Shown here: positions 24,240-33,954 of the stretch, one piece after another
Numbering within the stretch: position 1 is the stretch's first letter
Layout: every line of letters starts with the position of its first letter
From: Streptomyces jeddahensis
Lineage (GTDB): Bacteria > Actinomycetota > Actinomycetes > Streptomycetales > Streptomycetaceae
Direction: 5' to 3'
DNA: 64,000 nucleotides
Assembly: GCF_001642995.1 (NCBI RefSeq)
Contig: NZ_LOHS01000081.1
Coordinates: forward strand, 1-64,000
Notes under the pieces: generated by a model
Told to the model about the DNA's origin: nothing
The model's input: the letters and a program-made list of their open reading frames with translations, nothing else
The model's database searches: none
Translations under genes and position numbers: made by a program

Positions 24240-26171
24240 ATGCACAAGAACATCCGCCGTTCCATCGTGATCGCCGCCGGCGTCACGGGCGCGTGGGCAC
24301 TCGGCTCCGCCGTCGCCAGCGCCGACGAGCTGCCCGCGCCCTCCCTCTCCGTGCCGGACGCGGCCACCGACACGGTCACCGACACGGTCACGGACACGAT
24401 CGGGGAGGTCCAGGGCGAGGTCGCCGGTGTGCAGGACACGATCTCGGGCGTCACATCGGGCACCGTCGCCAAGGTGAAGTCGACCGCCGGTACGGTCACC
24501 GGTAAGGCGGCCGCCGCCCAGTCGGGCGCAACCGGTGCCGCGACCGGTACGGCCGCCAAGGTCAAGTCCGCGGCCGCCGACACCGTCTCCCAGGCCGAGG
24601 CGAGCGCTCACGCCAAGGCCAAGGTGAAGGCCAAGGCCGCCCACGCGGCGACGCAGGCCGCTGACCGCGCCGAGCAGGCACGTGCGTACATCGACGCGCA
24701 GATCCCCGAGTACGGCTCGTACGCCTCGGCCGTCTCGCAGCAGGCGACCGCCGCGCAGGCCTCCGCGCACGCGGCCGCGGAGACCGCGACATCCGGGGTC
24801 GACAGCCCGCAGGACGCCATCGACTACCTGTTCGGCCCGCTCTCCGCGTTCGCGCCGGAGCTCGAGAAGGCCCTCGCCCAGGCCCAGGGCAAGGCGGGCC
24901 AGGTGGTCTCCGCTGCGCGGAGCGCGGTCGGTCACGTCGCCCAGGACGTGCAGGGCAGGTTCGGCCGCCTGACGGAGGACGTCAAGGGTGCGGCGGGTCA
25001 GGCCGCCTACCAGGCGCATGCCGCCGTGGGTCAGGTCGCCCAGGAGGCGCAGGCAGCCTACGAGGCGCAGGCCGCGGCAGGTCAGCTGGCCTACCAGGCC
25101 CAGGCCAACGCCGGGCACGCCGCGTACGAGGCACGGGGCGCGGCCGGTCAGGCGGTCACCGGCGCGCAGGCCGCGGCAGGTCAGCTCGCCTACCAGGCCC
25201 AGACCACCGCCGGCCACGCGGCCTACACGGCCCAGACCACCGCCGGCCACGCGGCCTACACGGCCCAGACCGCCGCTGGCCAGGCGGCCCGCACGGCACA
25301 GGCCACCGCCGGTCAGGTGACCTACGGCGCCCAGGCCACCGCTGGCCAGGCGGCCTACACGGCCCAGGCCACCGCCGGTCATGCCGCCTACACGGCCCAG
25401 GCCACCGCTGGCCAGGCGGCCTACACGGTCCAGGCCACCGCCGCCCAGGCGGCCCGTACCGCACAGAGCACGGCGGCCCAGTTCCCCGGCGATGTCCAGG
25501 ACCGCGTCGACGGTGCTGTGGCGGCCGCCCCGGGCTACGTCCACGGTGCGGCGGCGACCGCGGTGGCGGCTGCGACGCCGATCGCCGACGAGACCGCCGC
25601 GTCCGTGCTGCCGCCCGTCGCGGCCACCGCGGTGGACGGCGTGCTCCCGGTCGCCGGGCAGGCCGTCGGGGACGCGACCGTGCTGGCGTATGGCGTCGTC
25701 GGCGACGTCCAGCCGTTCGCGGGCGGGGTCGTGGCCGAGGTGTCGCCGTTCGCCCAGGGTGTCGCGGGCGAGGTCGCGCCCTTCGCGCAGGGGGTTGTGA
25801 GCGACGACGTGCAGCCGTTCGCCGGCGGAGCTGTCGGCGCCGTGCGGCCGTTCGTGGAGACCGTCGTCGACCAGGTGCAGCCCGTCGTGCACGGTGTCGG
25901 CAGCAGCGCCGACCACCTCGCGTGGGGCGTCACGGGCGACGTTCAGCCGTTCGCCGCCGGCGTGGTCGACCAGGTGGAGCCGCTCGCCGGCGCCGTGGCC
26001 GGGCAGGTCCAGCCGTTCGCGCAGGACCTGGCGGCGACCGTCACCGCCGACGCGCAGCCGCTCGCCGGGAACGCGGCGACAGGCGCCCACGGCGTCGCCG
26101 AGTCGGTCACCCCGGGCTGGGCGCAGTCCGCGTCCGAGGCCACCTCGGACTACTCGCACTACTCGATGTGA
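24240..26171 (+). CDS. Secreted 11-residue-repeat (apolipoprotein/LEA-like) helical protein
   Basis: 643 residues. The signal peptide (MHKNIRRSIVIAAGVTGAWA...) ends near AVASA-DELP. The mature part is Ala/Gln/Thr/Val-rich. From about residue 250 to 420 it is an array of 11-residue units of the form AAYTAQATAGQ (variants with H, L or V). From about 475 to 620 a second 11-residue pattern VQPFAxGVVxx recurs. Eleven-residue periodicity is typical of amphipathic helices that lie on membranes or hydrophobic surfaces (apolipoproteins, LEA proteins, synucleins). No Cys or catalytic motif is present. ATG 24240 has GAAGGA about 13 bases upstream. A surface coat or cell-envelope role is inference. Confidence 0.8.
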   Translation: MHKNIRRSIVIAAGVTGAWALGSAVASADELPAPSLSVPDAATDTVTDTVTDTIGEVQGEVAGVQDTISGVTSGTVAKVKSTAGTVTGKAAAAQSGATGAATGTAAKVKSAAADTVSQAEASAHAKAKVKAKAAHAATQAADRAEQARAYIDAQIPEYGSYASAVSQQATAAQASAHAAAETATSGVDSPQDAIDYLFGPLSAFAPELEKALAQAQGKAGQVVSAARSAVGHVAQDVQGRFGRLTEDVKGAAGQAAYQAHAAVGQVAQEAQAAYEAQAAAGQLAYQAQANAGHAAYEARGAAGQAVTGAQAAAGQLAYQAQTTAGHAAYTAQTTAGHAAYTAQTAAGQAARTAQATAGQVTYGAQATAGQAAYTAQATAGHAAYTAQATAGQAAYTVQATAAQAARTAQSTAAQFPGDVQDRVDGAVAAAPGYVHGAAATAVAAATPIADETAASVLPPVAATAVDGVLPVAGQAVGDATVLAYGVVGDVQPFAGGVVAEVSPFAQGVAGEVAPFAQGVVSDDVQPFAGGAVGAVRPFVETVVDQVQPVVHGVGSSADHLAWGVTGDVQPFAAGVVDQVEPLAGAVAGQVQPFAQDLAATVTADAQPLAGNAATGAHGVAESVTPGWAQSASEATSDYSHYSM

Positions 26172-26651
26172 CATCCCGGCCGTGTGCCCGACCGTGCGAC
26201 GTCCCAGAGCGGAGCGGCGCCGCACGGTCGGCCACCGGAGTACGGCACCGAAGTACACGTCTGACGCCTCACGGAGCACTCGTCTGACGCCTCACAATGC
26301 GTGACACGCGCACACTGACCAGGAATTTACGTCCACGAAACCAGCCTCGATGGGCTGCGGGCGGTCCCCCGCGACACCGGAACGACACCGGAACGACGCG
26401 GGGGACCGCCCTTTTTCCTGTCCCTGGGTTGCCTGACGGGCGCGGTCTGTGACCGGTATCACCGCCTGGTTGTGATCTGCGATTTATGGACACGAGGTCT
26501 GCGGCGATAACCTGCGAGACGGACATGCCGCGTGCCCGGACACCGTGTACGCCTCCCTAGTGACCCCTAGTGACAGCGGAAGTCACGTTGCCCTTCGCGG
26601 CACGCCCACGCAGACAACGAACCGCGAGATCACTGATAGGGACGGACGCGC
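26172..26651. other. 480-base intergenic region upstream of sucC
   Basis: Contains a duplicated segment cgtctgacgcctcac (26260s and 26280s), the strong terminator at 26359-26416, and then the sucC promoter region. A TAACCT hexamer at about 26508-26513 is a -10 candidate. No coding frame is convincing. Confidence 0.6.
26359..26416 (+). terminator. Rho-independent terminator
   Basis: Perfect 15-bp stem GGGCGGTCCCCCGCG (26359-26373) and CGCGGGGGACCGCCC (26397-26411), then TTTTT. The 23-base loop contains acaccggaacg twice. It ends the repeat-protein transcript. Confidence 0.9.
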
Positions 26652-27830
26652 GTGGACCTGTTCGAGTACCAGGCGAGGGACCTCTTCGCCAAGCACGGTG
26701 TACCGGTGCTGGCCGGTGAAGTCATCGACACGCCTGAGGCGGCGCGCGCGGCGACTGAGCGCCTGGGCGGCAAGTCGGTTGTAAAGGCCCAGGTCAAGGT
26801 CGGTGGCCGTGGCAAGGCCGGCGGCGTGAAGCTGGCCGCAACGCCGGACGAGGCCGTCGCCCGCGCGACGGACATCCTCGGCATGGACATCAAGGGCCAC
26901 ACGGTCCACAAGGTGATGATCGCCGAGACGGCTCCGGAGATCCTTGAGGAGTACTACGTCTCCTTCCTCCTCGACCGTGCCAACCGCACCTTCCTCTCCA
27001 TCGCCTCCGTCGAGGGCGGCATGGAGATCGAGGAGGTGGCGGCCACCCGCCCCGAGGCCGTCGCCAAGACCCCGATCGACGCCAACAAGGGTGTGACCCC
27101 CGAGGTCGCCCGCCAGATCGTCGAGGCCGCCAACTTCCCGGCCGAGGTCGCCGACAAGGTGGCCGACGTGCTGGTGACGCTGTGGGACGTCTTCGTCAAG
27201 GAGGACGCCCTCCTGGTCGAGGTCAACCCGCTGGCCAAGGTCGCCTCCGGCGACGTCATCGCCCTCGACGGCAAGGTGTCCCTGGACGCCAACGCCGAGT
27301 TCCGTCACACGGAGCAGCACGCCGAGCTCGAGGACAAGGCCGCGGCCAACCCGCTCGAGGCTGCCGCCAAGGCCAAGGGCCTCAACTACGTCAAGCTGGA
27401 CGGCGAGGTCGGCATCATCGGCAACGGCGCCGGCCTGGTCATGTCGACCCTGGACGTCGTCGCGTACGCCGGTGAGAACCACTCCGGCGTGAAGCCCGCC
27501 AACTTCCTCGACATCGGTGGCGGCGCCTCCGCCGAGGTCATGGCGAACGGCCTCGAGATCATCCTCGGCGACCCGGACGTCAAGTCCGTGTTCGTCAACG
27601 TCTTCGGTGGCATCACCGCGTGCGACGCGGTCGCCAACGGCATCGTGCAGGCCCTGGAGCTCCTCGAGTCCAAGGGCGAAGAGGTCACCAAGCCGCTGGT
27701 CGTGCGCCTCGACGGCAACAACGCCGAGCTGGGTCGCCAGATCCTGGACGACCGCAACCACCCGCTCGTTCAGCGTGTGGACACCATGGACGGCGCGGCC
27801 GACAAGGCCGCCGAGCTGGCTGCGAAGTAA
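26652..27830 (+). CDS. sucC: Succinyl-CoA synthetase beta subunit
   Basis: Citric-acid-cycle enzyme making succinate and nucleoside triphosphate from succinyl-CoA; it forms a complex with the SucD alpha subunit. 392 residues, GTG start, [19 protein letters not shown]. The ATP-grasp domain has [20 protein letters not shown] near residues 40-60, the EVNPLAKV metal/nucleotide-site motif and the C-terminal power helix [14 protein letters not shown]. Length is normal for the family. It is 21 bases upstream of sucD, forming an operon. Confidence 0.98.
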   Translation: MDLFEYQARDLFAKHGVPVLAGEVIDTPEAARAATERLGGKSVVKAQVKVGGRGKAGGVKLAATPDEAVARATDILGMDIKGHTVHKVMIAETAPEILEEYYVSFLLDRANRTFLSIASVEGGMEIEEVAATRPEAVAKTPIDANKGVTPEVARQIVEAANFPAEVADKVADVLVTLWDVFVKEDALLVEVNPLAKVASGDVIALDGKVSLDANAEFRHTEQHAELEDKAAANPLEAAAKAKGLNYVKLDGEVGIIGNGAGLVMSTLDVVAYAGENHSGVKPANFLDIGGGASAEVMANGLEIILGDPDVKSVFVNVFGGITACDAVANGIVQALELLESKGEEVTKPLVVRLDGNNAELGRQILDDRNHPLVQRVDTMDGAADKAAELAAK

Positions 27831-27851
27831 GGGACGAGGGAAACCGACACC

Positions 27852-28733
27852 ATGGCTATCTTCCTCACCAAGGAATCCAAGGTCATCGTCCAGGGCATGA
27901 CCGGCTCCGAGGGTCAGAAGCACACCAAGCGCATGCTGGCTTCCGGCACGAACATCGTCGGTGGCGTGAACCCGCGCAAGGCGGGCACCACCGTCGACTT
28001 CGACGGCACCGAGATCCCGGTCTTCGGTTCCGTCGCCGAGGCGATCGAGAAGACCGGCGCCGACGTCACGGTCATCTTCGTCCCGGAGAAGTTCACCAAG
28101 GACGCGGTCGTCGAGGCCATCGACGCCGAGATCCCGCTCGCGGTCGTCATCACCGAGGGCATCGCGGTCCACGACACGGCCTCCTTCTGGGCGTACGCGC
28201 AGGAGAAGGGCAACAAGACCCGCATCATCGGCCCGAACTGCCCCGGCCTGATCACGCCGGGCCAGTCGAACGCCGGCATCATCCCGGCCGACATCACCAA
28301 GCCCGGCCGCATCGGTCTCGTGTCCAAGTCCGGCACGCTGACCTACCAGATGATGTACGAGCTGCGTGACCTCGGCTTCTCGACCTGCGTCGGCATCGGC
28401 GGCGACCCGATCATCGGCACCACGCACATCGACGCGCTGAAGGCGTTCCAGGACGACCCCGACACCGACCTGATCGTCATGATCGGCGAGATCGGCGGCG
28501 ACGCCGAGGAGCGTGCGGCGGAGTTCATCAAGGCCAACGTGACGAAGCCGGTCGTCGGCTACGTCGCCGGCTTCACCGCGCCCGAGGGCAAGACCATGGG
28601 TCACGCCGGCGCGATCGTCTCCGGTTCGTCGGGCACCGCCCAGGCGAAGAAGGAGGCGCTCGAGGCGGCCGGCGTCAAGGTCGGCAAGACGCCGACCGAG
28701 ACGGCGAAGCTGGCTCGGGAGATCCTGGCGTAA
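27852..28733 (+). CDS. sucD: Succinyl-CoA synthetase alpha subunit
   Basis: 293 residues, partner of SucC. The CoA-binding Rossmann fold begins [30 protein letters not shown] is the conserved CoA-ligase motif; [10 protein letters not shown] contains the phosphohistidine that carries phosphate between the substrate and nucleotide sites. Ribosome site GGGA precedes the ATG. A GC-rich terminator follows about 30 bases after the stop. Confidence 0.98.
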   Translation: MAIFLTKESKVIVQGMTGSEGQKHTKRMLASGTNIVGGVNPRKAGTTVDFDGTEIPVFGSVAEAIEKTGADVTVIFVPEKFTKDAVVEAIDAEIPLAVVITEGIAVHDTASFWAYAQEKGNKTRIIGPNCPGLITPGQSNAGIIPADITKPGRIGLVSKSGTLTYQMMYELRDLGFSTCVGIGGDPIIGTTHIDALKAFQDDPDTDLIVMIGEIGGDAEERAAEFIKANVTKPVVGYVAGFTAPEGKTMGHAGAIVSGSSGTAQAKKEALEAAGVKVGKTPTETAKLAREILA

Positions 28734-28761
28734 CACTGGGCGCTTTGCCTGAGCGGTTTTT

Positions 28762-28796
28762 GGCGGGCCCGTACCCCTTTGGGGTGCGGGCCCGCC
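28762..28796. terminator. Terminator after sucCD
   Basis: ggcgggcccgtacccc / ggggtgcgggcccgcc, 16-bp stem with one G-T wobble and a 3-base loop. Confidence 0.8.
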
Positions 28797-28843
28797 TGCG
28801 TACTGGGTCACCAGGTGCGTCGTTGGGGTGCTGTACGAGTGGG

Positions 28844-28909
28844 CTGTGCCCACCCTCCCCCAGCTACCGCTGGGAGGTGCCCCCAGCCCTGCGGAACGAT
28901 TGCCCACAG
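28844..28909 (-). repeat. Dispersed Streptomyces intergenic repeat, copy C (inverted orientation)
   Basis: CTGTGCCCACC...GCCCACAG with the internal module cctcccccagctaccgctgg; it is the reverse complement of copies B and D. Confidence 0.75.
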
Positions 28910-28982
28910 CGGAAGGGGCGCGCTGCCCACAGTCGGCGGAAGCGGTGAGCTGCCCGCGGCGGTCTGGGCGCCGGGTGTGGGG

Positions 28983-29927
28983 TCAGGTTGGTTCTGGGTG
29001 CAGGCGGTGGGGGATGTTTGCTGGGTTGGACTGGAGGTGAGCTCGTAGGGTCTTCTGGGCCTTTGTGAGGGGGCCTGGGCCCATGCGTGGGGGTACGCCG
29101 GTCACGGTGCTGCCGGGGGCCTGTGGGGGCTCGTAGCGCGTCGGTGCGGTCCATGCCGCGAGGGCCGTTGCGGCCACGAGGAGTGCCGTGGACGCGATCG
29201 CCGCTCTCGTCCAGAGGCGGGCTCGTCGCTCGCTGTCGGCGCGTACCTGAGCCGCCTTGGGCGTCTGCAGTTTCTCCGCGTCAGCCAGTTCGTCGAGGCG
29301 CCGGTGGAGTTCGGCGGGCGAGGCGAGCTCGGGCAGTTGTGCGGCGATCGCCTCGCGGGCGTGCAGCAGCCGGTTGGCCGTCGCCGGGGTGGTCGCCTCC
29401 GTCTCGGCAGCGGTCTCCGGCAGGCCGAGCCCGAGGCCGTCGTAGAGCAGCAGCGTGCGGCGGTACGGCGGCGGCAGCTCCAGGAGCGCGGCGAGCAGTC
29501 TGCGGTGGTCCGGGTCGGCGGGCGGTTCTTCGGGCCGGCGGTGGGACCGGCGCAGCTGATGCCACGGCGACATGGCGTACTCGTATGCCGCAGCCCGCAC
29601 CCATCCCGCGGGATCCCGGTCGACGGCGACCTCCGGCCAGCGGTGCCAGGCCTGCTGGAAGGCCCGCTCGACGGACTCCTGCGCGAGGGCACGCCGCCCG
29701 GTGAGCAGGTACGTCTGACGTACGAGGGAGGGGGCGCCGGACTCGTACAGGGCGTCGAAGGCGTCGGCGGGCGTCAGCCGCCCGTCCTTCGCCGGAGCGG
29801 TGGCCGACGGGCGGATGCCGCTCGGCTCGGGGCCGGGCTCCGGCCTGTTTTCGATCATGTGGGGCGTCGCGGCTCCGCCTCTGCGGACATGTCCGGACGG
29901 GCGCGGGGTGTCAGGGTTCTGGCTCAC
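28983..29927 (-). CDS. Sigma-70-like protein with C-terminal membrane segment
   Basis: 314 residues. GTG 29927 (SQNPDTPRPSG follows) is preceded by GGAGG; GTG 29936 and ATG 29858 are alternatives. Residues about 55-145 resemble a sigma region 2 (FDALYESGAPSLVRQTYLL, then FQQAWHRWPEVAVDRDPAGW), and about 160-215 resemble region 4 (LLELPPPYRRTLLLYDGLG). Both are divergent from canonical ECF sigma factors. A single membrane helix (IASTALLVAATALAAW) near residue 255 puts the last 45 Pro-rich residues outside. It may be a membrane-tethered sigma factor or a degenerate relative. It is divergent from the PerM-like gene. Confidence 0.7.
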   Translation of the reverse strand: MSQNPDTPRPSGHVRRGGAATPHMIENRPEPGPEPSGIRPSATAPAKDGRLTPADAFDALYESGAPSLVRQTYLLTGRRALAQESVERAFQQAWHRWPEVAVDRDPAGWVRAAAYEYAMSPWHQLRRSHRRPEEPPADPDHRRLLAALLELPPPYRRTLLLYDGLGLGLPETAAETEATTPATANRLLHAREAIAAQLPELASPAELHRRLDELADAEKLQTPKAAQVRADSERRARLWTRAAIASTALLVAATALAAWTAPTRYEPPQAPGSTVTGVPPRMGPGPLTKAQKTLRAHLQSNPANIPHRLHPEPT

Positions 29928-30029
29928 CGGGCACACCCCTCCGTCCGTCCATAAAAGTACATAAACGTATCTTGAGCGACACATCCGGTATTCGCCTGTT
30001 ACGCCGGGAAAGTGCGTGTCGTTGGCACG

Positions 30030-31880
30030 ATGGGGCCCGTGCCCCGTGTGACCGATCGCAGCCCGTCGCCGTCCCGGCCGCCCTCTCCGTCCTCGTCCTC
30101 GTCCTCCTCTTCGCCTCCTTCCTCGCCGTCGCGGTCCTTGTCGTCGGCCGCGGCGCTCTCCCGGGTGCTCGAGCGCCTCCCCGCCGGGCTGGGTGGGGCT
30201 CTTCTCGGGGGCGCCGTTGCGGCGGGGCTGGGGCTCGGCGCGCTCGCCGTGCTCGTCACGCTGTTGTGGATCACCTCGCCGTACCCGGACAGCGGGCCCG
30301 GTGGGGCGCTGCATGTGGCGGCCGCGCTGTGGCTGCTTGCGCACGGTGTGGAGCTGGTCAGGACCGACACGCTCTCCGGGGTGCCAGCGCCGGTGGGCGT
30401 CACGCCGTTGTTGCTGCTCGTCGTGCCGGTGTGGCTGGTGCACCGGGCGGCGCGGGATGCGGTGGAGAGCGGGCCGGTGCGGCAGCCCGTGAGGGTGCCG
30501 GTGGGGGTGCGGGTGGGGGTGCGGGTCGCGTGGTGGGGTGTCGTTGTCGGATACCTGTTGGTCGGTGCGGGTGCCACGGTGTATGCGGCCGGTGGTGAAC
30601 TGCGCCCCTCGTGGCTCAGTGTCGCCCTCCGCCTTCCTGCGCTGGTCGCGGTGGCGAGCGCGGCGGGCGTCTGGACGGCGTGTGGGCGCCCTCGCGGTCC
30701 TCTGAGGGCCGCTGCGTACCGGGCGCTGGGCGCGCTCGGGCTGCCGGCGGATGCGGTACGGCGGGCCGTGGAGGGTGCGCTTCCCGACCGCGGTGCTCTT
30801 CGCGGCGGCGACATCGGTGCGGGTGCCGTCGGCGAGGGTGGCCCGGCGGCCAATCGGTCAGGGATCGCGGTCGCCGGGCGGGCCGCGGTCGCCGGGACCG
30901 TCGTGCTGGTCGGCGGTGGTGCGCTCGTCGTCGCGTTGTCGCTGGGATGGCACGCTGGTGCGACCCGGGACTCGTTCCTGCAGCTCACGGACGTGTGGTC
31001 AGGGCGGTTCGCGGTGCTGTTGCTGGTGCTCGCGCTGATGCCGAACGCCGCTGTGTGGGGGGCGGCATACGGGCTGGGGCCCGGATTCGCCCTCGGCGCC
31101 GGGAACGTCGTGGCTCCGCTGTGGGTGGGCTGGGTGGGTTCGGTGGGCTCTGCGGAGTCCGGCTCCGCGGGTTCAGCTGGTTCCGCCGGTTCTGCCAGGG
31201 CCGGTTTGCGGGCGTTGCTGCCGCCGTTTCCGCTGCTGGCCGCCGTGCCGGAGGGTTCGCCGGGGGGAGGGGCCGGGCTCGTCGGGATTGCCGGAACCCT
31301 GTTGACCTGGGCGGTCCTGCTGGTGCCGGTGGCCGCGGGGGTGACGGTCGCCTGGCTCATCGTGAGCGTGGCTGCGCCCGCCGACGGGGAACGGCAGGAC
31401 GCGTGGCCGTTCGGGCGGACCGTGCTGACCGTCGCGGCTGCTGCGGGGCTGTGCGGCGTCGCGATGGCCGGGCTCGCCGCCCTGGCCGCAGGGCCGATGG
31501 GGGTGGCTGTGCTGTCCCGGTTCGGGCCCGTGTGGTGGCAGGTCGGCGCGGCGGCGGTGGCGTGGACGGCCGGAGTGGGAGTGCCGGTCGCGGTGGGGCT
31601 GCGGGCGTGGCGAACGCGGACGCCGAGGACGGCCTCGGATGGGAGCCGGTGGCGGCGGGTCTGGCGAGCGCCGTGGGGTTGGGTTGCGCGGGTGCGGATG
31701 CCTCGGTGGCGGCGGGGGGCGGCGGCGAAGGTGGAGGTCGCCGCGGACGGCGCGGAGTTCGAGCCGTACGACTTTCTGCCGGTGGAGGAGGGGGTGCCGG
31801 CCTGGTACGACGATGCCGCGTGGGGCTCTGGGGCGCCGCCCCCGTCGCCGCCGCCTCCTCCGTCGGACGCGTCCGGCTGA
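30030..31880 (+). CDS. Polytopic membrane protein, DUF6350/PerM-like
   Basis: About 616 residues with many membrane helices (roughly ten to twelve), starting [20 protein letters not shown]. The N-terminus has a Ser/Pro tract ([15 protein letters not shown]) and the C-terminus ([20 protein letters not shown]) is acidic and cytoplasmic. Its place between sucCD and purNH matches Mycobacterium tuberculosis Rv0955 (PerM), a membrane protein linked to cell division and persistence; equivalence rests on synteny and topology. Start choice is uncertain: GTG 30012, ATG 30030 and GTG 30048 are in frame and no clear ribosome site is present. Base composition is even more G-biased than the neighbours. Confidence 0.82.
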   Translation: MGPVPRVTDRSPSPSRPPSPSSSSSSSSPPSSPSRSLSSAAALSRVLERLPAGLGGALLGGAVAAGLGLGALAVLVTLLWITSPYPDSGPGGALHVAAALWLLAHGVELVRTDTLSGVPAPVGVTPLLLLVVPVWLVHRAARDAVESGPVRQPVRVPVGVRVGVRVAWWGVVVGYLLVGAGATVYAAGGELRPSWLSVALRLPALVAVASAAGVWTACGRPRGPLRAAAYRALGALGLPADAVRRAVEGALPDRGALRGGDIGAGAVGEGGPAANRSGIAVAGRAAVAGTVVLVGGGALVVALSLGWHAGATRDSFLQLTDVWSGRFAVLLLVLALMPNAAVWGAAYGLGPGFALGAGNVVAPLWVGWVGSVGSAESGSAGSAGSAGSARAGLRALLPPFPLLAAVPEGSPGGGAGLVGIAGTLLTWAVLLVPVAAGVTVAWLIVSVAAPADGERQDAWPFGRTVLTVAAAAGLCGVAMAGLAALAAGPMGVAVLSRFGPVWWQVGAAAVAWTAGVGVPVAVGLRAWRTRTPRTASDGSRWRRVWRAPWGWVARVRMPRWRRGAAAKVEVAADGAEFEPYDFLPVEEGVPAWYDDAAWGSGAPPPSPPPPPSDASG

Positions 31881-32225
31881 CGGCCGCCTTCCGGCCGGTG
31901 GTCGGCTGGTGCGCCTTCGGCCGGTGACTGGGTCGGGGCCGCGCCGGGATGTACGTCCTCGGTCTGGCGCCGAACCGTAGTTGTCAGGGGTCACCCGGAG
32001 TTTGCGCCAGCCGCTGCGGGCGCACATCCCGCCACGTCCCCTTCGGCCGTCAGGCGGCTAGAGGCCGGTGGCCGGTCCCGTACCGTTGTGGGCAATCGTT
32101 CCGCAGGGCTGGGGGCACCTCCCAGCGGTAGCTGGGGGAGGGTGGGCACAACCCACGACGTACGGTGCCTCGCGTACGACCCCCGCGGGGATTCGGGTGG
32201 GCGCAGCCCTGCCCGAGGGCGGGGC
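31881..32225. other. Intergenic region between convergent membrane-protein genes
   Basis: 345 bases without a gene. It contains dispersed repeat copy D (32085-32152) with its conserved flank. I see no clear U-tailed terminator, so the repeat hairpins may serve that role. Confidence 0.6.
32085..32152 (+). repeat. Dispersed Streptomyces intergenic repeat, copy D (long form)
   Basis: GTTGTGGGCAATCGTTCCGC, then the GCTGGGGGCACCTCCCAGC module and GGTGGGCACAAC. It is followed by ccacgacgtacggtgcc, shared with copy A. Confidence 0.75.
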
Positions 32226-33056
32226 TCAGCCCCGCGTCCCCAGCAGTGGCCGGACCTCCTCCGGCAAAAGCCGCTCGCACGACTGCTTCGCGGAGTTCGT
32301 GAGGGCGTCACTCACACACGTGTAGTAATCCCGGTACACGAGCTGCGCCGCGAACGTCGCCGCCACCATGGCCAGCGCCAGCGACGCCGTCACCAGACCG
32401 CTGATCGCCGCCGTGGTCTGCGGCTTCGCGCCGCCGCCTGCGGGCGCCTGTGCCGGTGCCGGAGCCGTCGGGTCCGGCGTGCGCGGCTTGGCCCGCAGCG
32501 AGCTGATCCCCCAGTACAGCGCCAGCGCGCCGAGCAGCAGCGCCACGTACGGCCAGCTGAAGAGCGCGAAGAAGAAGGCCCACATGCCGGAGAGCAGCGC
32601 GTAGCGCGCGCGGCGCTGTACCGGGTCGGTGGGGTCCCAGCGCATTCCGGGCGGGCCGTCCTTGGGCCCGCCGCCCTGCCCGCCGGGCCGCTCGCCGAAG
32701 CCGCCGGGGGAGCGGCCCGGCTGCTGGTCGCTCCACTGGCGGCCCCACGGGGAACGCCCGGAGTCCTGGCCGGAGTCCTGTCCGTTCGGGTGGCGGCGGG
32801 GCTGCCACGGGCGGTCCGGCGTCCCCTCCGGCGGCGGCGCGAAGGGGTTGTCGTCCTGCGCGGAATCCCGGCCGCCGGCCCCCGACCCGTCCCCGCCCTC
32901 CGGCGAGGCCGGCGGCGGGGCGGGCTTGCGGTCCCGCAGCAGCGTCGAGCCGCGCTCCCCTCCCGGCGCGAACCCGTACGCAGAGGGTTCCTGCGTGAGC
33001 CCGTACGCGATGGACAGCGGGAGGCGGAGGCTTCGGCCCGGCATCAGGTCCGGCAT
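32226..33056 (-). CDS. Membrane protein with Pro/Gly-rich N-terminus (Rv0954-like by position)
   Basis: About 276 residues from ATG 33056 (start uncertain; ATG 33044 is the alternative). The first 140 residues are disordered and rich in Pro, Gly and Arg. Two or three membrane helices follow: YALLSGMWAFFFALFSWPYV, VALLLGALALYWGI and, after a Pro/Ala linker, ISGLVTASLALAMVAATFAA. The last 35 residues contain two Cys (YYTCVSDALTNSAKQSCERL) and would be extracytoplasmic, possibly disulfide-bonded. Its place next to purN and the PerM-like gene matches mycobacterial Rv0954, which fits but is inference. Function is unknown. Confidence 0.75.
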   Translation of the reverse strand: MPDLMPGRSLRLPLSIAYGLTQEPSAYGFAPGGERGSTLLRDRKPAPPPASPEGGDGSGAGGRDSAQDDNPFAPPPEGTPDRPWQPRRHPNGQDSGQDSGRSPWGRQWSDQQPGRSPGGFGERPGGQGGGPKDGPPGMRWDPTDPVQRRARYALLSGMWAFFFALFSWPYVALLLGALALYWGISSLRAKPRTPDPTAPAPAQAPAGGGAKPQTTAAISGLVTASLALAMVAATFAAQLVYRDYYTCVSDALTNSAKQSCERLLPEEVRPLLGTRG

Positions 33057-33336
33057 CAGGTGTGCGTCTTCCCCTTGGTCGATCTGGCGTCGGTCTGGCG
33101 TCGATCTGGTGTCAGTTCTTCCGGGCGTCGTACCCGGTCCCTTGGGCGCCTTGCGGCGTGTCGGGGCGGATCCTCCCCAGACGCTACCTTCCGGCCACGC
33201 CCCCGTCCCCCGGGGGCCGCCCCATGTGCCGGTATCGTTGCTGACGGTCGGCCGCTTCGTAGAGTTCCCCGTATCGAGGCACACGAAGCTTTCGTACGAC
33301 CGTACAAAGACAGCTCCTGTGAGAAAGGGCCCCGCC

Positions 33337-33954
33337 GTGGCCGCCAAGCGCCTCGTCGTGCTGGTCTCCGGATCAGGTACGAATCTGCAGGCTCTGCTCG
33401 ATGCCATCGCGGCGCAGGGAGCGGAGGCTTATGGGGCGGCGGTCGTCGCCGTCGGCGCCGACCGCGACTCCATCGCCGGGCTCGAACGCGCCGAACGCGT
33501 CGGTCTGCCGACCTTCGTGTGCAAGGTGAAGGACTACGAGAGCCGGGAGGCGTGGGACGCGGCGCTCACCGAGGCCGTCGCCGCGTACGAGCCGGATCTC
33601 GTCGTCTCGGCCGGATTCATGAAGATCGTGGGGAAGGAATTCCTCGCGCGGTTCGGCGGGCGGTTCGTGAACACCCATCCCGCGCTGCTGCCCAGTTTTC
33701 CCGGAGCCCACGGTGTGCGCGACGCCCTCGCGCACGGTGTGAAGGTCACCGGATGCACCGTCCACTTCGTCGACGACGGCGTCGACACCGGGCCGATCAT
33801 CGCTCAGGGCGTGGTCGAGGTCCGGGACGAGGACGACGAGAGCGCTCTGCACGAGCGCATCAAGGAAGTCGAGCGAAAGCTGCTCGTCGAGGCCGTGGGG
33901 CGTCTGGCCCGCGACGGCTTTCGCATTGAGGGACGAAAGGTAGTTATCCCGTGA
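33337..33954 (+). CDS. purN: Phosphoribosylglycinamide formyltransferase
   Basis: Third step of purine synthesis: transfers formyl from 10-formyl-THF to GAR. 205 residues from GTG 33337 ([20 protein letters not shown]), with AGAAAGGG upstream; GTG 33319 is an alternative. The phosphate loop is [27 protein letters not shown] holds the catalytic Asn and His, and [18 protein letters not shown] the catalytic Asp. The stop overlaps the purH start (GTGA), giving translational coupling. Confidence 0.97.
   Translation: MAAKRLVVLVSGSGTNLQALLDAIAAQGAEAYGAAVVAVGADRDSIAGLERAERVGLPTFVCKVKDYESREAWDAALTEAVAAYEPDLVVSAGFMKIVGKEFLARFGGRFVNTHPALLPSFPGAHGVRDALAHGVKVTGCTVHFVDDGVDTGPIIAQGVVEVRDEDDESALHERIKEVERKLLVEAVGRLARDGFRIEGRKVVIP

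Noticed and set aside
24060-26279. 739-residue minus-strand frame opposite the 11-residue-repeat protein
   Set aside because: Mirror of the repeat array; no start signal or domain, and codon bias favours the plus strand with its signal peptide.
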